A DNA stretch of 64,000 bases from Puccinellia tenuiflora (GCA_012064385.1 QRDG01000532.1:149206-213205), one strand, 5' to 3'. Positions 44,360-56,520 are shown, numbered from the stretch's first letter. Notes: generated from the letters alone by a model not told the origin. Program-made: numbers and translations.

Positions 44360-47131
44360 ATGAGAGCCTCCCTCGGTCGTGCCGGTCTCAACGGTCACAT
44401 CGACGGCACCACCGAGGCGGCGCCTCCCGATGCCTCCTGGACCTCCAACGAATACACCGTCCTCAACATCATCCACGCGGGCATTGACGAGGGTGTCGCC
44501 GACATGGTGCTCACCCGCGATCAGACCGCGCGCCAGCTTTGGCTTGCTGTCATCAAGCTCTTCTCCGCCAACAAGGCCAGCAAGGCGATCTACCTCGACA
44601 ACGATTTTCATCAACTCATGGAGGAGATGCAACAGGCTAACGCGGCTGCCAATGCCTCAACTGCCCTCGTCGCCCAGGCGCGCCCTCCCGATGTCGTGTG
44701 CAATAGCACGGCCTCCCGCGGTGAGTCATCTACCGCCGGCAAACCGCGCAAGTAGCAGAAGAAGAAGACGGTCGCACCACCACCATCTGCTCCCTACCGC
44801 GCCAACACCCCTGCTCCCAACAGTCCCTGGGTGTGTGATACGTCTCCGACGTATCTATAATTTTTGATGTACCATGCTTGATTATATAGCAGTGCCACAT
44901 GTTTTATAACGTTTTCATATCATTTTGGCATGATTTATGGAACTAATCTATTAACAAGATGCCCAGTGCCAGTTCCTGTTTTCTACTATCTTTTTGTTTC
45001 AGAAAAATTGTTCAGGAAATATTCTCGGAATCCGCTGAAAATTTACAGGAATTATTTTCAAGCAGAAACAAAGTCGGAGCCAGGAGGGCGTCCGAAGGGG
45101 AGGTACCCAGCCTCCAGATGCCCCCCAGGCGCGACCCACACCTTGGCCGCGCCTGGCCCCACCTAGTGCCCTCCGACGTCGCCTCGTGTTACCTCTTCGC
45201 CTATAAAATCCTCCTCAACCCAAAAACCCTAAGGAGCCCGACCATATTCTCCAGAAACATCTGAGGCCGCCGCCATCGCCAACCCTAGATCGGGAGGGTT
45301 TTGAAGCTCTTCCCGGCACCCTGTCGGGGAGGGGAATTGTCACCGGAGGCATCTACACCACCATGGCCTGCCTCCGGAGTGATGCGTGAGTAGTCCACCA
45401 CGGGACTACGGGTACATGGCGGTAGCTAGATGGTTGTCTCTCATCCTTTTACTCCATTGTTTAGATCTTGTGAGCTGTCTATCATGATCAAGATCATATC
45501 ATTTATAATTGCTACATGATGTGTTCGCATGGATCCGATGAATTGTGGAAGTCATTACTCTTGTTCATCTTTGTGTTATGTTTTATCTATGATCTTGCAT
45601 GCTCTCTGATGCTAGTAGATGCTTTCGCCAAGTAATTATTAGTGTTGTATGAGGGAGTATTTATGCTAGATAGTGGGTTCATGCCTCTTTTTGTCTGAGC
45701 TCGGGTTGACAAAAACGATCAAGACTAAAAATGTGCTGTAACCACTAGGGAGAAAATAGCGGTGTTGATTTCTTTATGTTATTTATATTGATTACATTAT
45801 GCACTTTGCTTATTTCAATGATCTGTTACTTACAACTTAATACTTCTGGGTGACATGCTGGATAGCGATCCTGGGAGGATTATTAGTCATAGATGCGGTT
45901 GGATGACGGTCTATGTATTTGGATTCGGTTTTATGATAGCATTGTTATGCGCCTACAATTATGTCAATTGCCATATTGTAATTTGTTTAACCATCATGTG
46001 TATCTTTTGGAGAGACACCACTAGTGAACTGTGGACCCCGATCCTATTTTCCTACATTGCTTACAACTGTTTTCATAGCTTTTCATCATCATTTGCTCGC
46101 TGGTCATATTTCACTCTCATCATATTTTACATCCGCACATTTAATTCTTTGCGTTCAGCAAGCCGGAGATATTAACAACCTCTTTGTTTCGTTGGGGCAA
46201 AGTAGTTTGTTTATGATTGTGTGTAGGTCCACGTCAACAGCTCTTTTTCTGGCGCCATTGATACCTAGCAAGCCTTCACCAAGTCCTACTAATTCGATAA
46301 TCTTTGTTTTGTAATCAAGGGAAACTGCTGCTTTGCTGCATCATACCTTCCTCTTGGGGTTCCCCAGCGAACATGTGATCCACGTCATCAGTGTGCTTCT
46401 TCCCCGGTGCGGGACAGTGGCGGGCTCCCTCGGGCGCCGGCATCCTCGGCACGTGCCCACAAGCGTATAGCATGACTGCTGCCCCTCTCTACCAATCGGC
46501 GTCGTCCTCCGCTACCTTGCCAACTTGGGACAACGCCGGTCTCATAGCCGCCCTCAACAACCTCTACCAACAGGGTGGCTGGGTCATGGACATCGGTGCA
46601 ACCTCCCATATGACAAACGATGAGGGTAACATTCAATTTTCAGCACCCCTCTCTCGTCCTCACTTTGTCACCGTTGGAAACGGCACGTCCGTGCCGATCA
46701 CCTCTTCTGGTTTTACTTCTTTTCGATCTTCCTCCGGTCATCTCTTTAGACTCAATCATGTGCTACTTGTTCCATGTTTAATTCGCAATTTTCAATCTAT
46801 TCGCAAATTCACTCGTGACACTTGTTGTTCAGATGAGTTTGACTCTCTTGGTTTTTCTGTGAAGGACCTGAAGACTCGTCGCGTGATCCTTCACTGCAAT
46901 AGTGAAGGGGATCTCTACACGTTTCCTGGCACCCCTCATCGGGATCCACCCACCACTGCCTTGCATGTCACCACCATTGACGATCTCTATGGCACCAAAG
47001 GCTTGGACACCCTGGTCAAGATGCTATGTCGGCGCTTCAAAGACTATATTTTATCAAGTATAATAAGATTAGGCGTACCAATGTTTGTCATGCTTGTCAA
47101 CTTGGCAAGCACGTTTGTCATGTTTGTTGTT
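44360..47131 (+). pseudogene. Copia gag and start of pol, split by a solo LTR
   Basis: 44360-44835 encodes a shortened gag (RDQTARQLWLAVIKLFSANK, then D-N-D-F-H-Q-L-M-E-E-M), ending at a TAG at about 44755. After the solo LTR (44836-46390) the frame resumes with a Copia protease region (WVMDIGATSHMTND, catalytic D-x-G reading D-I-G-A) and the pre-integrase zinc region (CHACQLGKH). A deletion has removed the HRRLGHP part. It is broken again at about 47132 by Gypsy D. Stops and frameshifts make it non-functional. Confidence 0.8.
44836..46390 (+). mobile_element. Solo LTR (TGATACGTC family)
   Basis: A 1,555-bp LTR from TGATACGTCTCC to CCACGTCATCA is flanked by a GTGTG target duplication (44831-44835 and 46391-46395), with no internal region. 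It contains the family's usual 'gccagttcctgttttctac' and 'ttcatgcctctttttg' blocks. It formed by recombination between the LTRs of an element inserted in the Copia gag. Confidence 0.92.
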
Positions 47132-47139
47132 GGCCTGTT

Positions 47140-50100
47140 CATCCTTCTGAGGGTGTCGGCGAAGATAATGTTGATGCCGCTGCCTTCGTCCATGAACACC
47201 TTTCTCAAGGTGTAATCCCCGATCAGAGCTTCGACTACCAGAGCGGCGTGCCCGGGTCGTGGCACCGCAGGCGGATGATCTGCTCTGGAGAATGTGATCG
47301 GTGTCTCTGACCCTCTCAGGTATTCGGGTACTGTAGGTGGACAGGTGACAGCCTGGTAGACTTGGCGGGTGATGATCTTCTAGGTCCTGTTTGAAGGGCG
47401 CCCCTTCTGTATCATGTTGAGCTGTCCGCGTGCCGCTGGATATGCGTCAGGGGCCTCTTGCTGCGGCTGCTGTTGCTGATAGAAAGCTGCCGCTGCCTGT
47501 GCTGGGTTAGCGACTGCAGGTGCGGGTGCGGGTGCTGCTTGGAGAGCCAGCTGCGCGACTGGCTGCGCTACGGGTGCTGCCTGGGGAGCCAACTGCATGG
47601 CTGGCTGAGCGACTATCTTCTGCATTGCCTGGTATATCCTCCGTGCCTTTTTGCAGTCCTTCAACAGGTGACGGGACCCCCACTTGCCCGTTTCCGGGTT
47701 CCTGAACATATGGTGCTTGCAGGGTTGCTCCAGCTCTTCCTCCGGAGTTAGCGTGCGCCTCTGCCACTCTCGCTTGCGGCTTCCGTCGCCACGGTAGGTG
47801 CTGCCACCGCTTCGGTTGAATTGCCCTTGGCTGTATTGGCGACTCTGGTCGTCGCCGCTTCGACTGTACTGGCGACTGCTGTCGCGTGCTTCATCCTCGC
47901 GGGGGGTTTCGAATCCCGCCGCTACTAACTCTATTGAGTCATTGCCGTGGTAACGCGGCTTCTTTTTCTGGCGTCCTTCCCGCCAGTTGCTTGGTCCGGC
48001 CTCGTTTCTTGGGGAGTAGCGTGAAGTATCACGGACCGAGTCCTCTCCGTCTGCCCACTGGTTGGCTATCTTCATGAGGTCAATCATGTTTCTCAGCCGG
48101 AGCCTACCAAATTCCTCGCGGAGGTCGCGGCGATAGACGCCATGCATGAAGGCATCCATCACTCGGTCTTCTGAGGTGGCTTCCATGGTGTTGCGGAGCA
48201 GGGTCCATCGCTGGATGTATGACCGGAGCGGCTCGTCCCGTCCTTGCTTGCATGCTTGGAGCTCGACGAAAGTTGTTGGCCTAGAGTACGTCCACAGGAA
48301 GCTCTTGACGAAGGCGTCCGCGAACTCGTCCCACGTGCTGAAGGCGTCCTTGGGGTTGAGTGTTGAGCCACCCGCGTGCCGATCCTATGAGCATCAGCTG
48401 GATGTACTGCATGGCTGTAGTCGAAGTACCGCCCTGACAACTGCAGGCTATGAGGTAGTCCTCCAGCCAATCTCTCGGGTCCTGCTTTCCGTCGTACTTG
48501 ACCGCTTCTGCCGTGAGCTTGAAGCCCTTGGGCATTCTTGTGTCGCGGATGTTGAAGCTGAAGCATGGGGCACCGCGTGGCTCGAAGTCGCTATCGCCGC
48601 GGTCGTCAGCATTGGGTGTGCTGACCGTCCGCTGGGTGTGGTTGCGGTCTACCGTCCTCTGCGTGATGACGTTGCGGAGGTCTTCGCCTGGCTGCGGCTG
48701 TCACGGCTGTCTTGGAGCTGGGCCTGCGAGCGCTGCGGGTTCGCAGTCGCGGCGACCCCGGTTTTCTTGCGTCCTTTCTGCTAGCGCCTTGTTCGCCAGA
48801 GCCTCTTCAACTGCCTTGATGGACATGATTTGTTGCTTGTGGAGGAGAGCGCGGGCAGCACTGGGTGTTTTGGGGATGGGTATCCCATCCGCGTCTTCAG
48901 TCATGTATGACGACTCGAGGTTGCGGGTGATTCCGGCGCGTTCGGCCTCTGTCATCCGGGGCACGCGGGCCCTGTGGCGTCTTGCTCCTTGCGAGACCTC
49001 TGTCGAGGCAGCAGTGAATGAATAAGCGGCCCTCCTGGCACTCGCCACGTCGGCCTCCTCCTTGCGTCGGAGTAGCTCGGCCTTCTCTGCGCGGAGTCGT
49101 TCGCCTTCCTTCCGCAGCAGGTACTGGACTGCCATAAGGTCCTCTCGGGGTGCGTCTGGTGGGGGGTATGTGCCCTCCTCAACGTGCTTCAGGGCTCTGA
49201 TTGCCATGTCGCGGGTGATGGTGAGTTGTGTCTGGTCCGGCATGACCACCTCCAGTGGATATACGGGTTCGTCGCCGTTGGTCCGCACCGGGCCGGTCAT
49301 GTAGACTTGTGCGGGGTAAATCCGGGGAGTGGGGCTGATGCTTCCACTGCTGCTTCCTTCATCCGAGCCGTGCTCGGAGTCGAAAATGGCTCCAACGTGG
49401 TGGGTACCATAGTTGCCGTTGAGGCTCTTTCCGTAGAGTTTCACGGTCTTCACCGCGGACGCGAGGAATGTAGTCGCTGTCATCGACGCGGGTGCGATTG
49501 GCTTGCGGATGATCTCGCGACGCGAAGGCGTAGCCGACGTAGTCGGAGTCGATGTAGATCTTGGCCTTGCCCGCGACACGACCAAGGTAGTCGAAGTAGA
49601 CTTGATCCGCGCAGGGGTCACCGCCGATGCGATCTCCTTGGCAGCCGGAGGTGCGGGTGTCGTGGTTGCGTTGGGCATGCTCTTCGCCATGGAGGCAGTT
49701 GGCGTAGTCGAGGCGGGCGCGATCTTCGCGGCAGTCGAAGATGCGATCACCGCAGTCGCGGTAGATGCAATCACGGCAGGTGATGACGCGGTCGTGGTAG
49801 TCGTGGTAGATGCGATCTTTGCGGCAGTCGAAGATGCGATCGCTGCATTCGCAGCAGATGCGATCTCGACGGCGGGTGAAGGTGTGGTTGATGTAGTTGA
49901 TGCAGATGCGGGTATCGTCTCTGCGCATAGCGCGGCCACCGTAGATCGGAGTGTTCCGTAGCTGTTTACGAGGTAGTGCATGGTACCAAAGGTGATCCAC
50001 GTACCTTCATACAATTCAGCGTACACCGAGCGATGGGCCGGCGGGTGGCTGACGTACTCGAGGGAGCCGGACCAGATTGGCTCCCTGGTGCAGGCGTCGG

Positions 50101-50251
50101 TCTTCAAGGTTGATGGAGCCGGAGCGACCATGGTTCCAACGCTCGTTCTTTCCCACGGACGGCGCCAATTGACGATGTTAGGGCTCGGCAAATCACTGGG
50201 TTGAGCACCCCGGGTTGATTGAGGGGGAGAGAGATGAGCGCTGGTGATCAC
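47140..50251 (-). pseudogene. Gypsy D gag and partial protease
   Basis: On the minus strand, an N-terminal low-complexity region of about 500 codons (48701-50251) rich in Ala/Ser/Thr leads into a retrotransposon gag domain. The gag reads KLTAEAVKYDGKQDPRDWL, then MQYIQLMLIGSARGWLN, then a VMDAFMHGVYRRDLREEFG segment. A Cys/His-containing block (CKHHMFRNPETGKWG...LLKDC) follows, then Gln/Ala-rich repeats. At 47140-47265 the protease begins (ALVVEALIGDYTLRKVFMDE; D-E-G where D-G/T-G is usual). Frameshifts near 48170 and 48540 break it. Confidence 0.78.
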
Positions 50252-50630
50252 GACGGCTAACAGGCGAGGTTTTACCCAGGTTCAGGCTCCCGGAGGATAA
50301 CACCCTACTTCCTGCTTGTCTGGTATTGATGTTGAGCGTGGCTACAATGGCGAGATGGCGATCTCGCTAGGGTTTGAGCTGGCGGCTATGAGCTGGAGTT
50401 GAGTTACCCTAGACGAGGGACCCTCCCAGCCTTTATATGATAAGCTGGGTCTCTGGTGAACGGTGTCGATGGCACTTACAGGACGATCAAGGCTGATGAC
50501 CTAATGTCGACTATCTTGGGCCGCACGTCGTCCTTCTTGGGCCTTCCTTGGACCCTCGCCATAGGATTGATGGACTCGGCGTGACCCAGGTATCACCACC
50601 GTGGGGTAGTCACAGAGTAACCCCACGACA
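50176..50630 (-). mobile_element. 5' LTR of Gypsy D
   Basis: 455 bp. On the minus strand it runs from TGTCGTGGGGTTAC to GAGCCCTAACA. It contains a TATA-like 'tatataaaggctggga'-type block (cctttatatgataa on the plus strand, about 50432). The primer site lies directly beyond it. Confidence 0.8.
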
Positions 50631-52204
50631 GCGTTGGGTTGTGCCCCAAGCGAAGGCGTGGATGTAGTAAGTAGCAGTTTTCCCTCGTTAATGAACCGAG
50701 GTTTATCGAACCAGTAGGACTTTGAAATGAACAACAAAGTGAATGTTGAAGATCTCTTAATCTTCAACAGACGTGGACCTGCACACACTCAACCAATTAC
50801 TATGCCCCCAACAGCGGAAAGGTTATCAATCTTTCCGGTCTCGCAGAAAACAAAACGGTTAATTATATATAAAATAGATGAAAATATGAAAATGGACCAG
50901 AGGAGTAATGATGATGAAAAATGATGAATAAAGGTTGCAATCAATGTAAAAAGACGGACCGGGGGCCATGGGTTCACTAGTGGAGTCTCTCAAGTAAATA
51001 AAACACTCATATGATGAGTAAACAAATTACAGCTAGGCAATTGACAAGATTATAACACAAACTTAATCTAGCTATGACATAGAGAACATGATAATATTTA
51101 TGTAGGCATCACGACAATGAACAAAGACCATTGAGTCCAACTGCATCTTTGTCTAAAAAGTCCACCGTGGGATCGCTATCCAGCCTTTCACCCAACGGTA
51201 TTAAGTTGCAAGCAACAGACATTTGCATTAAGTAAAGCGCATGAAGTAACCAATACTAATATCAAAAGAGACATTAACACCGCTGTTACCCTTAGTAGCA
51301 ACAGCACACCCTCGCTCTTAGATGTTTCTGTCACTCGTGCCTAGGAACAAAAGGGGGCATGAACCCATTATCTAGCATAAATACTCCCTCTTGGAGATAC
51401 ACACAATCACTTGGCCAAAGTAACTACGCACATCGGAGAGCATGTAAGAACATAAATCAACATATAAGAATCATGCACAATCAGATCATAACTTCATAAT
51501 CCATCAGATTCCAGCAAAAACATCACATAGCATTACAATAATCGATCTTGATCATGTTAGGCAGCTCACAAGATCATAATACATGAAGCGCAAGGGAGAG
51601 AGACTACCATCTAGCTACTGCCATGGACCCGTAGTCCAAGGTGGGACTACTCACAAATCATCTCGGAGAAAGGCATGACAATGAAGAGCCCTCCGGGATC
51701 GATCTCCCCTCCGGCAGGGTGCCGGGATCAGCTTCAGAATCACCCCCGAACTAGGGCTTATGGTGGCGGCGCCTCGGGGTGACTTCTCTGGAAAATAATG
51801 GCCGACTCGACGTTTTTGGGATTAATCTGATTTATAGCCGTCGGAGGGGGGCCGAGGGGACCCACCAGGAGCAGGGGCGGGTCCCACCCGCCGCCCTAGG
51901 GCAGGCCGCGGTTGGGGGTCGTCCCTGCCCTGTGGGTGGCCCCCAGGGCTGCCCTCTGGACCGAAACTCCGTCTTGGCGAATACAAAATCCTCGTAAATT
52001 TTCAGCGCATTCCGAGAATGTTTCTGTGGTAAGTTTCTGAAATGAAAAGAAAGCAAAAACAGGAAACTGACACTAGGCATCTTGTCAATAGGTTAGTCCG
52101 ACAAAATTTATAAAAATGATGTAATAAGATAGTAGAAACATGTGACAACATCACAAAACTAGAATGGATCAATAAAAAATTATAGATACGTTTGACACGT
52201 ATCA
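50631..52204 (-). mobile_element. Reversed TGATACGTC-family LTR, nearly complete
   Basis: On the minus strand it starts TGATACGTGTCAAACGTATC at 52204 and follows the same family as the solo LTR at 44836. It stops about 22 bp short of the expected end, where Gypsy D begins. It is inserted in the Copia integrase region. Its right flank (gtctac) continues the Copia frame. Confidence 0.85.
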
Positions 52205-53645
52205 GTCTACAGTTTAGTTCTTCAACCTCTGAGTCGACAGCCAAGTTTGATTTAATACATTGTGATTTGTGGACCTCCCCAATTATTAGTAATTCCGGTT
52301 TTCGATATTACCTTGTTATTGTCGATGACTATTCCCACTTTTATTTGTCTTTTTCCTTACGTCAAAAATCTTGTGTGTCACGCACTCCGGAACATTTTTT
52401 CGCACTCAATTTGGCCTCACGATGCGCTCCATTCAAACGGACAACATCGCCGAATTTCTCAATTTTGTCGTTGATAATCTTATCGCTACACGTGGTACGA
52501 AACTTCGTCTCTCGTGTCCTTACACGTCTCAGCAGAACAGCAAGTCCGAGCGCGCTACTCGCACCATTAATGATACAATACCCACTCTCATGTTTCAAGC
52601 TCATCTTCCTAAACCGTTTTGGGCTGAAGCCCTTGCCGCTGCCACCTATCCCCTGAACAGGCAGCCTTGCAAAGCCATTGGCTCGCTTGTTCCCTTTTCG
52701 CGTCTTCACGATCGCTCTCCCCCGTACGACACGTTGCCTGTTTTGGGATGCCTCTGTTACCCCAATGTTTCTTCGACAGCTGCACACAAGTTCCGTCCTC
52801 GTTCTGTGCCTCGTGTTTTCCTTGGTTATCCTTCTCAACACCGTGGCTACCGCTGTTTTGATCCATCAGGGATAATCATTATTTCGCGACATGTTGTCTT
52901 CGATTAGGGTGTTTTTCCGTTTCAGACTGCAGCTACAACATGGGCCTCGTCCCCATCACCTTCGGCTCGGCGCCTGGATTTCCTCTTCGACACTCCTGCC
53001 GCGCCAGGAAACTCGCCTGCCAGGGTGCCTCGGCAGGCTGCCGCGGGCCAACCCTCTATCACGACAACGCCTGCGGCAACGGCGCCCCAGTCCCCGGCCG
53101 CGTCTTCGCTCCCTGTCGTGGCAGGGATCTGCCGCGCCACATTCCTCTCCCACGACATGCCCCTCCGCTGTGTCGTGCCCTCCCGCTTCGTCAACCACCG
53201 CGCCTGCTATAGCTACTCCGACCATAAAGACAACACGCTCCAGCCGCGTGTCCCGTCCGGACAATCAGCTGAACCTCTCCGCGACGGTTTCCTCGGTCAC
53301 GCCCGTCCCCATGACGTACCGACAAGCGATGCCGGACCCCAATTGGCGTGCATCCATGGCCACTGAGCACCAGGATCTCCTCGACAACAACACGTGGTCT
53401 CTTGTTCCTCGCCCACCTCGTGCCAATGTTGTTACAGGAAAGTGGATCTTCAAGCACAAGTTCCACGCTGATGGCAATCTAGCACGCTACAAGGCTCGCT
53501 AGGTTGTTCGCGGCTACTCCCAGCGTCCCGGCATCGACTATGACGAGACTTTCAGTACAGTTGTCAAGTCGGCTATGATTCGCCTTGTTCTCACCTTGGC
53601 GATCTCTAGCTCTTGGCCCATTCGTCAGCTCGATGTCAAGAATGC
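52205..53645 (+). pseudogene. Copia integrase and reverse transcriptase, first part
   Basis: The integrase core reads FDLIHCDLWTSPI (first Asp), then RYYLVIVDDYSHF, then IQTDNIAEF (second Asp), then YTSQQNSKSERATRTIND (Glu). The C-terminal region runs to HVVFD, with a stop at about 52907. After a low-complexity linker, the reverse transcriptase starts at about 53290 (MTYRQAMPDPNWRASM, NTWSLVPRP, GKWIFKHKFHADG) and continues to QLDVKNA, where CACTA-2 is inserted. Several stops (for example at about 53501) and frameshifts are present. Confidence 0.85.
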
Positions 53646-53679
53646 CACTACTAGGAAAAGGCTTATAGGTGGATTAAAT

Positions 53680-53915
53680 AGCCGTGGCGCACCACCATTT
53701 TGATGCCCCACGGGTATATAGCCGCGGCGTACGAAAAGACGGTGCGCCACGGGTGGTCCATTACCCGTGGCGCACCAAAATGGTGGGGCGCCACGGCTAT
53801 GTGGTGGCCTGGCTGGCTAGCGATCCCCCTCCTTACCCGTGGCGCACCTTATTTTTGTGCGCCACGGGTAAGTTGCTACCCGTGGCGCATCGCGGCGACG
53901 TGCGCCACAACTATT
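53680..53915. repeat. CACTA-2 left subterminal array
   Basis: About nine copies of CCGTGGCGCA or TGCGCCACGG in inverted pairs. The core GTGGCGCA is shared with CACTA-1, but the outer bases are CCC instead of TCT. Confidence 0.9.
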
Positions 53916-53939
53916 TGTACAGAGTACAGACTCGCTTCA

Positions 53940-54462
53940 ATTCGCACCCCACCTACCACGCTCCCTAGCTCTCTCTCCCCCTTATCCTCTCGATCCCCTT
54001 CGCCTCATCTTCTTCCTCGAGCGCCGCCAGCATCCTCTCAGCGGCCGCCCTCCCAGGCCACCCCTCACCTCCGCCTCCCAAGATCTTGTCGTAAGTGCCC
54101 TTCTCCCCGGCCAACGCCGCGCGAGCTGGACCCCCGCCTCCCCGGATCTCCTCCTCCACCTCCCTGGCTCGCCTCGGTGCCTCGGTGGCCGCCCTCCCAG
54201 GCCACCCCTCACCTCCCCGCGCTCCTGCTGGTGGTCGCCTTACCGGGCTGCTCCTCCCGGCGTCCACCCGGAGCGGCTGCCAGGGTCTTCTCCGACAACG
54301 TCTCCGAGGTGCTCCTGCCAGCACTGCTTCCCCGGCCTCGGCACTCCTGGACCCCGCCGCCACTGTTCGTCGGCGTGGTCTAGACCAGCGGTGGTGTCCG
54401 TTTGCCGGCGGACGGCGCTTCCATCCGCGCTGAGATCAAACATCGGCTATAGTCCGTCTCGG
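53940..54462 (+). promoter_or_regulatory. GC-rich leader exon of the CACTA-2 gene
   Basis: CT- and CG-rich sequence like grass 5' leaders ends at a donor (gtctcgg/gtgagc, 54462). It contains a direct repeat of 'ggccgccctcccaggccacc' (about 54043 and 54187). No convincing start codon was found, so it is treated as untranslated. Confidence 0.5.
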
Positions 54463-55190
54463 GTGAGCTCGAACTCCTCTTATCTGCTCTATCGTCACGC
54501 CATGGCGATGATTTACTTGGATTAGGCTACAAATCTGCAAGAAGAACTCCAGTTTCGTTGTTTTAGTCACACCTACTAGCTTTGATGGGTGCTGATGTAG
54601 CCTTTTTAGGTATTAAGTTTGTTACTACCTTGCTGCGATATAAAGATGCTCGATTTCTGATCATGATTGAAGTGCGTTCTGCTGTGAAAGTTTGTAGCTA
54701 AACTGAACCATTGATTCTGTAGTCAGCTGTGAGCAGATAAAGAAATGGCTAGTAACTAGAGCACCAGTGCTATCTCCGGGATGTAGATTTAGGTTTTTAT
54801 TCGACTTCGCTCATGTATCTACATCTCCCGTCTGCACACGTAGGCAGTGGGTGTATATGAAATGGACAGACTTCCTAGTCGGTATTGATGGCTACCCTTT
54901 GGCTACTTAGGATTATTAGGACTGATTAGATTTTACTGCTAGCTGCTATCATGATCTTAGTCTTCATATTGCTTCTGTCTATATAGAGATGTGCTGCTGG
55001 TGAGGTCTAGAATTCACTACTGGTTGAGTAGGTACACTAGATGTATATGGTCCGTGGCTGCTACTTGCTGGTATTCTGTACATTATATGTGCTATTTTCT
55101 TTCCTAACCACCGGACTGAATTCTGTGCTTGTTTGGAACTTATTTTCTTCGAAAGCCGATGATTAAAAATGTTGTGGCACTATGTGGTAA

Positions 55191-55270
55191 CCCTGAAGGT
55201 CTGCAGAGCCTTGTGATATGCAGAAGTACAAGTCCTGTGCATCCTACTTGGCTCTGCCGATCCTTCAGGG
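55191..55270 (+). ncRNA. Foldback unit 1 (type A)
   Basis: Left arm ccctgaaggtctgcagagcc, right arm ggctctgccgatccttcagg. It has one unpaired or G-T position against unit 4. Confidence 0.7.
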
Positions 55271-55388
55271 CTACTAATAATTGTGTGTCCGACCTAAATA
55301 TGAGGCGCAAAATCTAAGTCATATTTATTTTGTTTTGTCTGTTTATTCGAAAGCCGATGATTAAAATGTTGTGGCACTAGGTTGTAGG

Positions 55389-55467
55389 CCTGCAGGTCTG
55401 GTGAGCCTTGTGATATGCACAAGTACCAAGTTTTGTGCATCATACTTGGCTCACCAGATCCTGCAGG
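55389..55467 (+). ncRNA. Foldback unit 2 (type B)
   Basis: Left arm cctgcaggtctggtgagcc, right arm ggctcaccagatcctgcagg. Fully paired apart from the 1x2 loop. Confidence 0.72.
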
Positions 55468-55576
55468 TCTACTTGTGTGTCCGACCTAAGTATGAGGCGC
55501 AAAATCTAAGTCATTAATCATTTTGTTTTGTCTTTTTCTTCTAAGCCGATGATTAAAATGTTGTGACACTGTATGA

Positions 55577-55660
55577 TTCAGGGAGGAGCTAGTGAACCTT
55601 GTGATATACACAAATAAATATTTTGTGCATCCTACTTGGTTCACTTGCTCCGTCTCTGAA
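55577..55660 (+). ncRNA. Foldback unit 3 (type C)
   Basis: Left arm gggaggagctagtgaacc, right arm ggttcacttgctccgtctc. The stem is less perfect than in types A and B. Confidence 0.65.
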
Positions 55661-55768
55661 ATGTGTGTCCAATTTAAATATGTATGAGGCACAAATCCAA
55701 AATCATTTTGTTTTTTCTTTCTCTTTCCGAATGCCGATGATTAAAAATGTTGTGGCACTATGTGGTAA

Positions 55769-55848
55769 CCCTGAAGGTCGGCCGAGCCTTGTGATATGCA
55801 CAAGTACAAGTCTTGTGCATCCTACTTGGCTCGGCCGATCCTTCAGGG
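55769..55848 (+). ncRNA. Foldback unit 4 (type A duplicate)
   Basis: Left arm ccctgaaggtcggccgagcc, right arm ggctcggccgatccttcagg. Compared with unit 1, an A-T pair has become C-G on both arms. Confidence 0.72.
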
Positions 55849-55966
55849 CTACTAATAATTGTGTGTCCGACCTAAGTATGAGGCGCAAAATCTAAGTCAT
55901 TTTTATTTTGTATTGTCTGTTTCTTCGAAAGCCGATGATTAAAATGTTGTGGCACTAAGTTGTAGG

Positions 55967-56045
55967 CCTGCAGGTCTTGTGAGCCTTGTGATATGCACAA
56001 GTACCAAGTCTTGTGCATCATACTTGGCTCACAAGATCCTGCAGG
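55967..56045 (+). ncRNA. Foldback unit 5 (type B duplicate)
   Basis: Left arm cctgcaggtcttgtgagcc, right arm ggctcacaagatcctgcagg. Compared with unit 2, a G-C pair has become T-A on both arms. Confidence 0.72.
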
Positions 56046-56120
56046 TCTACTTGAGTGTCCGACCTAAGTATGAGGCGCAAAATCTAAGTCATTTTATTTT
56101 CTTTTGTTTTTTTCTTCTAA

Positions 56121-56440
56121 GCCGATGATTAAAATGTTGTGACACTAGGCATTTTAGCCTCCCTGCAGCGAACGGCACACAACGAGCGTCTACCTTTGTC
56201 ACCGAACCCAATGGCTGGATTTAGCCTACCTGCTGGCATGTTCCCTGGCATTATTGTTTTGTCTTTGTTCACCGGCCAGCCATTGGATCCACCTCCTGTA
56301 GGTCGGTGAATAAAGACAAAACAACGATGCTGTTGGAAACACAAGCCCTCAGGTAGGTTGAATCCAGCCACTGGATTTGGGTGACACAATAATGAATTGC
56401 CGAGGATCCTGCAGGTCTGCTTGTGTGTCCGACCTAAGTA
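56121..56440 (+). ncRNA. Foldback unit 6, enlarged by a long inverted repeat
   Basis: The unit has the usual left flank (gccgatgattaaaatg) and right flank (ggatcctgcaggtctgcttg), but its core is an inverted repeat with arms of about 80 nt (about 56197-56275 and 56301-56386). The arms differ by about 20% (for example 'ggctggatttagcctacctg' against the complement of 'caggtaggttgaatccagcc'). The arms do not resemble the other units, so the sequence was captured from elsewhere as an inverted duplication. Confidence 0.7.
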
Positions 56441-56520
56441 TGAGGCGCAAATCCGAAATCATTTTGTTTTTTCTCTCTTTCTGAATGCCGATGATTAAAA
56501 TGTTGTGTCACACTATGTGA

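Larger units (their letters stand above)
47132..50630 (-). mobile_element. Gypsy element D, 3'-truncated, minus strand
   Basis: It has a 5' LTR at 50176-50630, a primer site (ttggcgccgtccgtgggaaa on the minus strand, about 50150-50169), gag, and the start of a protease, then stops at about 47132 inside the protease region. It is inserted close to the end of a reversed TGATACGTC-type LTR. The missing 3' half, together with the last bases of that LTR, was removed by a deletion that joined it to the Copia gag/pol. Confidence 0.8.

Noticed and set aside
49184..49961. Plus-strand frames rich in Ala, Val and Asp
   Set aside because: They are opposite the low-complexity N-terminal part of the Gypsy D gag on the minus strand and reflect its codon pattern.
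53700..54433. Plus-strand frames of more than 200 codons at the start of CACTA-2
   Set aside because: They run through the subterminal repeats and a CT-rich leader and have Pro/Ser/Arg composition without domains. The leader is better read as an untranslated exon.
55769..55848. Identity of unit 4 with rice miR820
   Set aside because: Only a short TCGGCC word is shared with the mature miR820 sequence as I recall it. The rest differs, so no homology is claimed, only the analogy of a CACTA-borne precursor.
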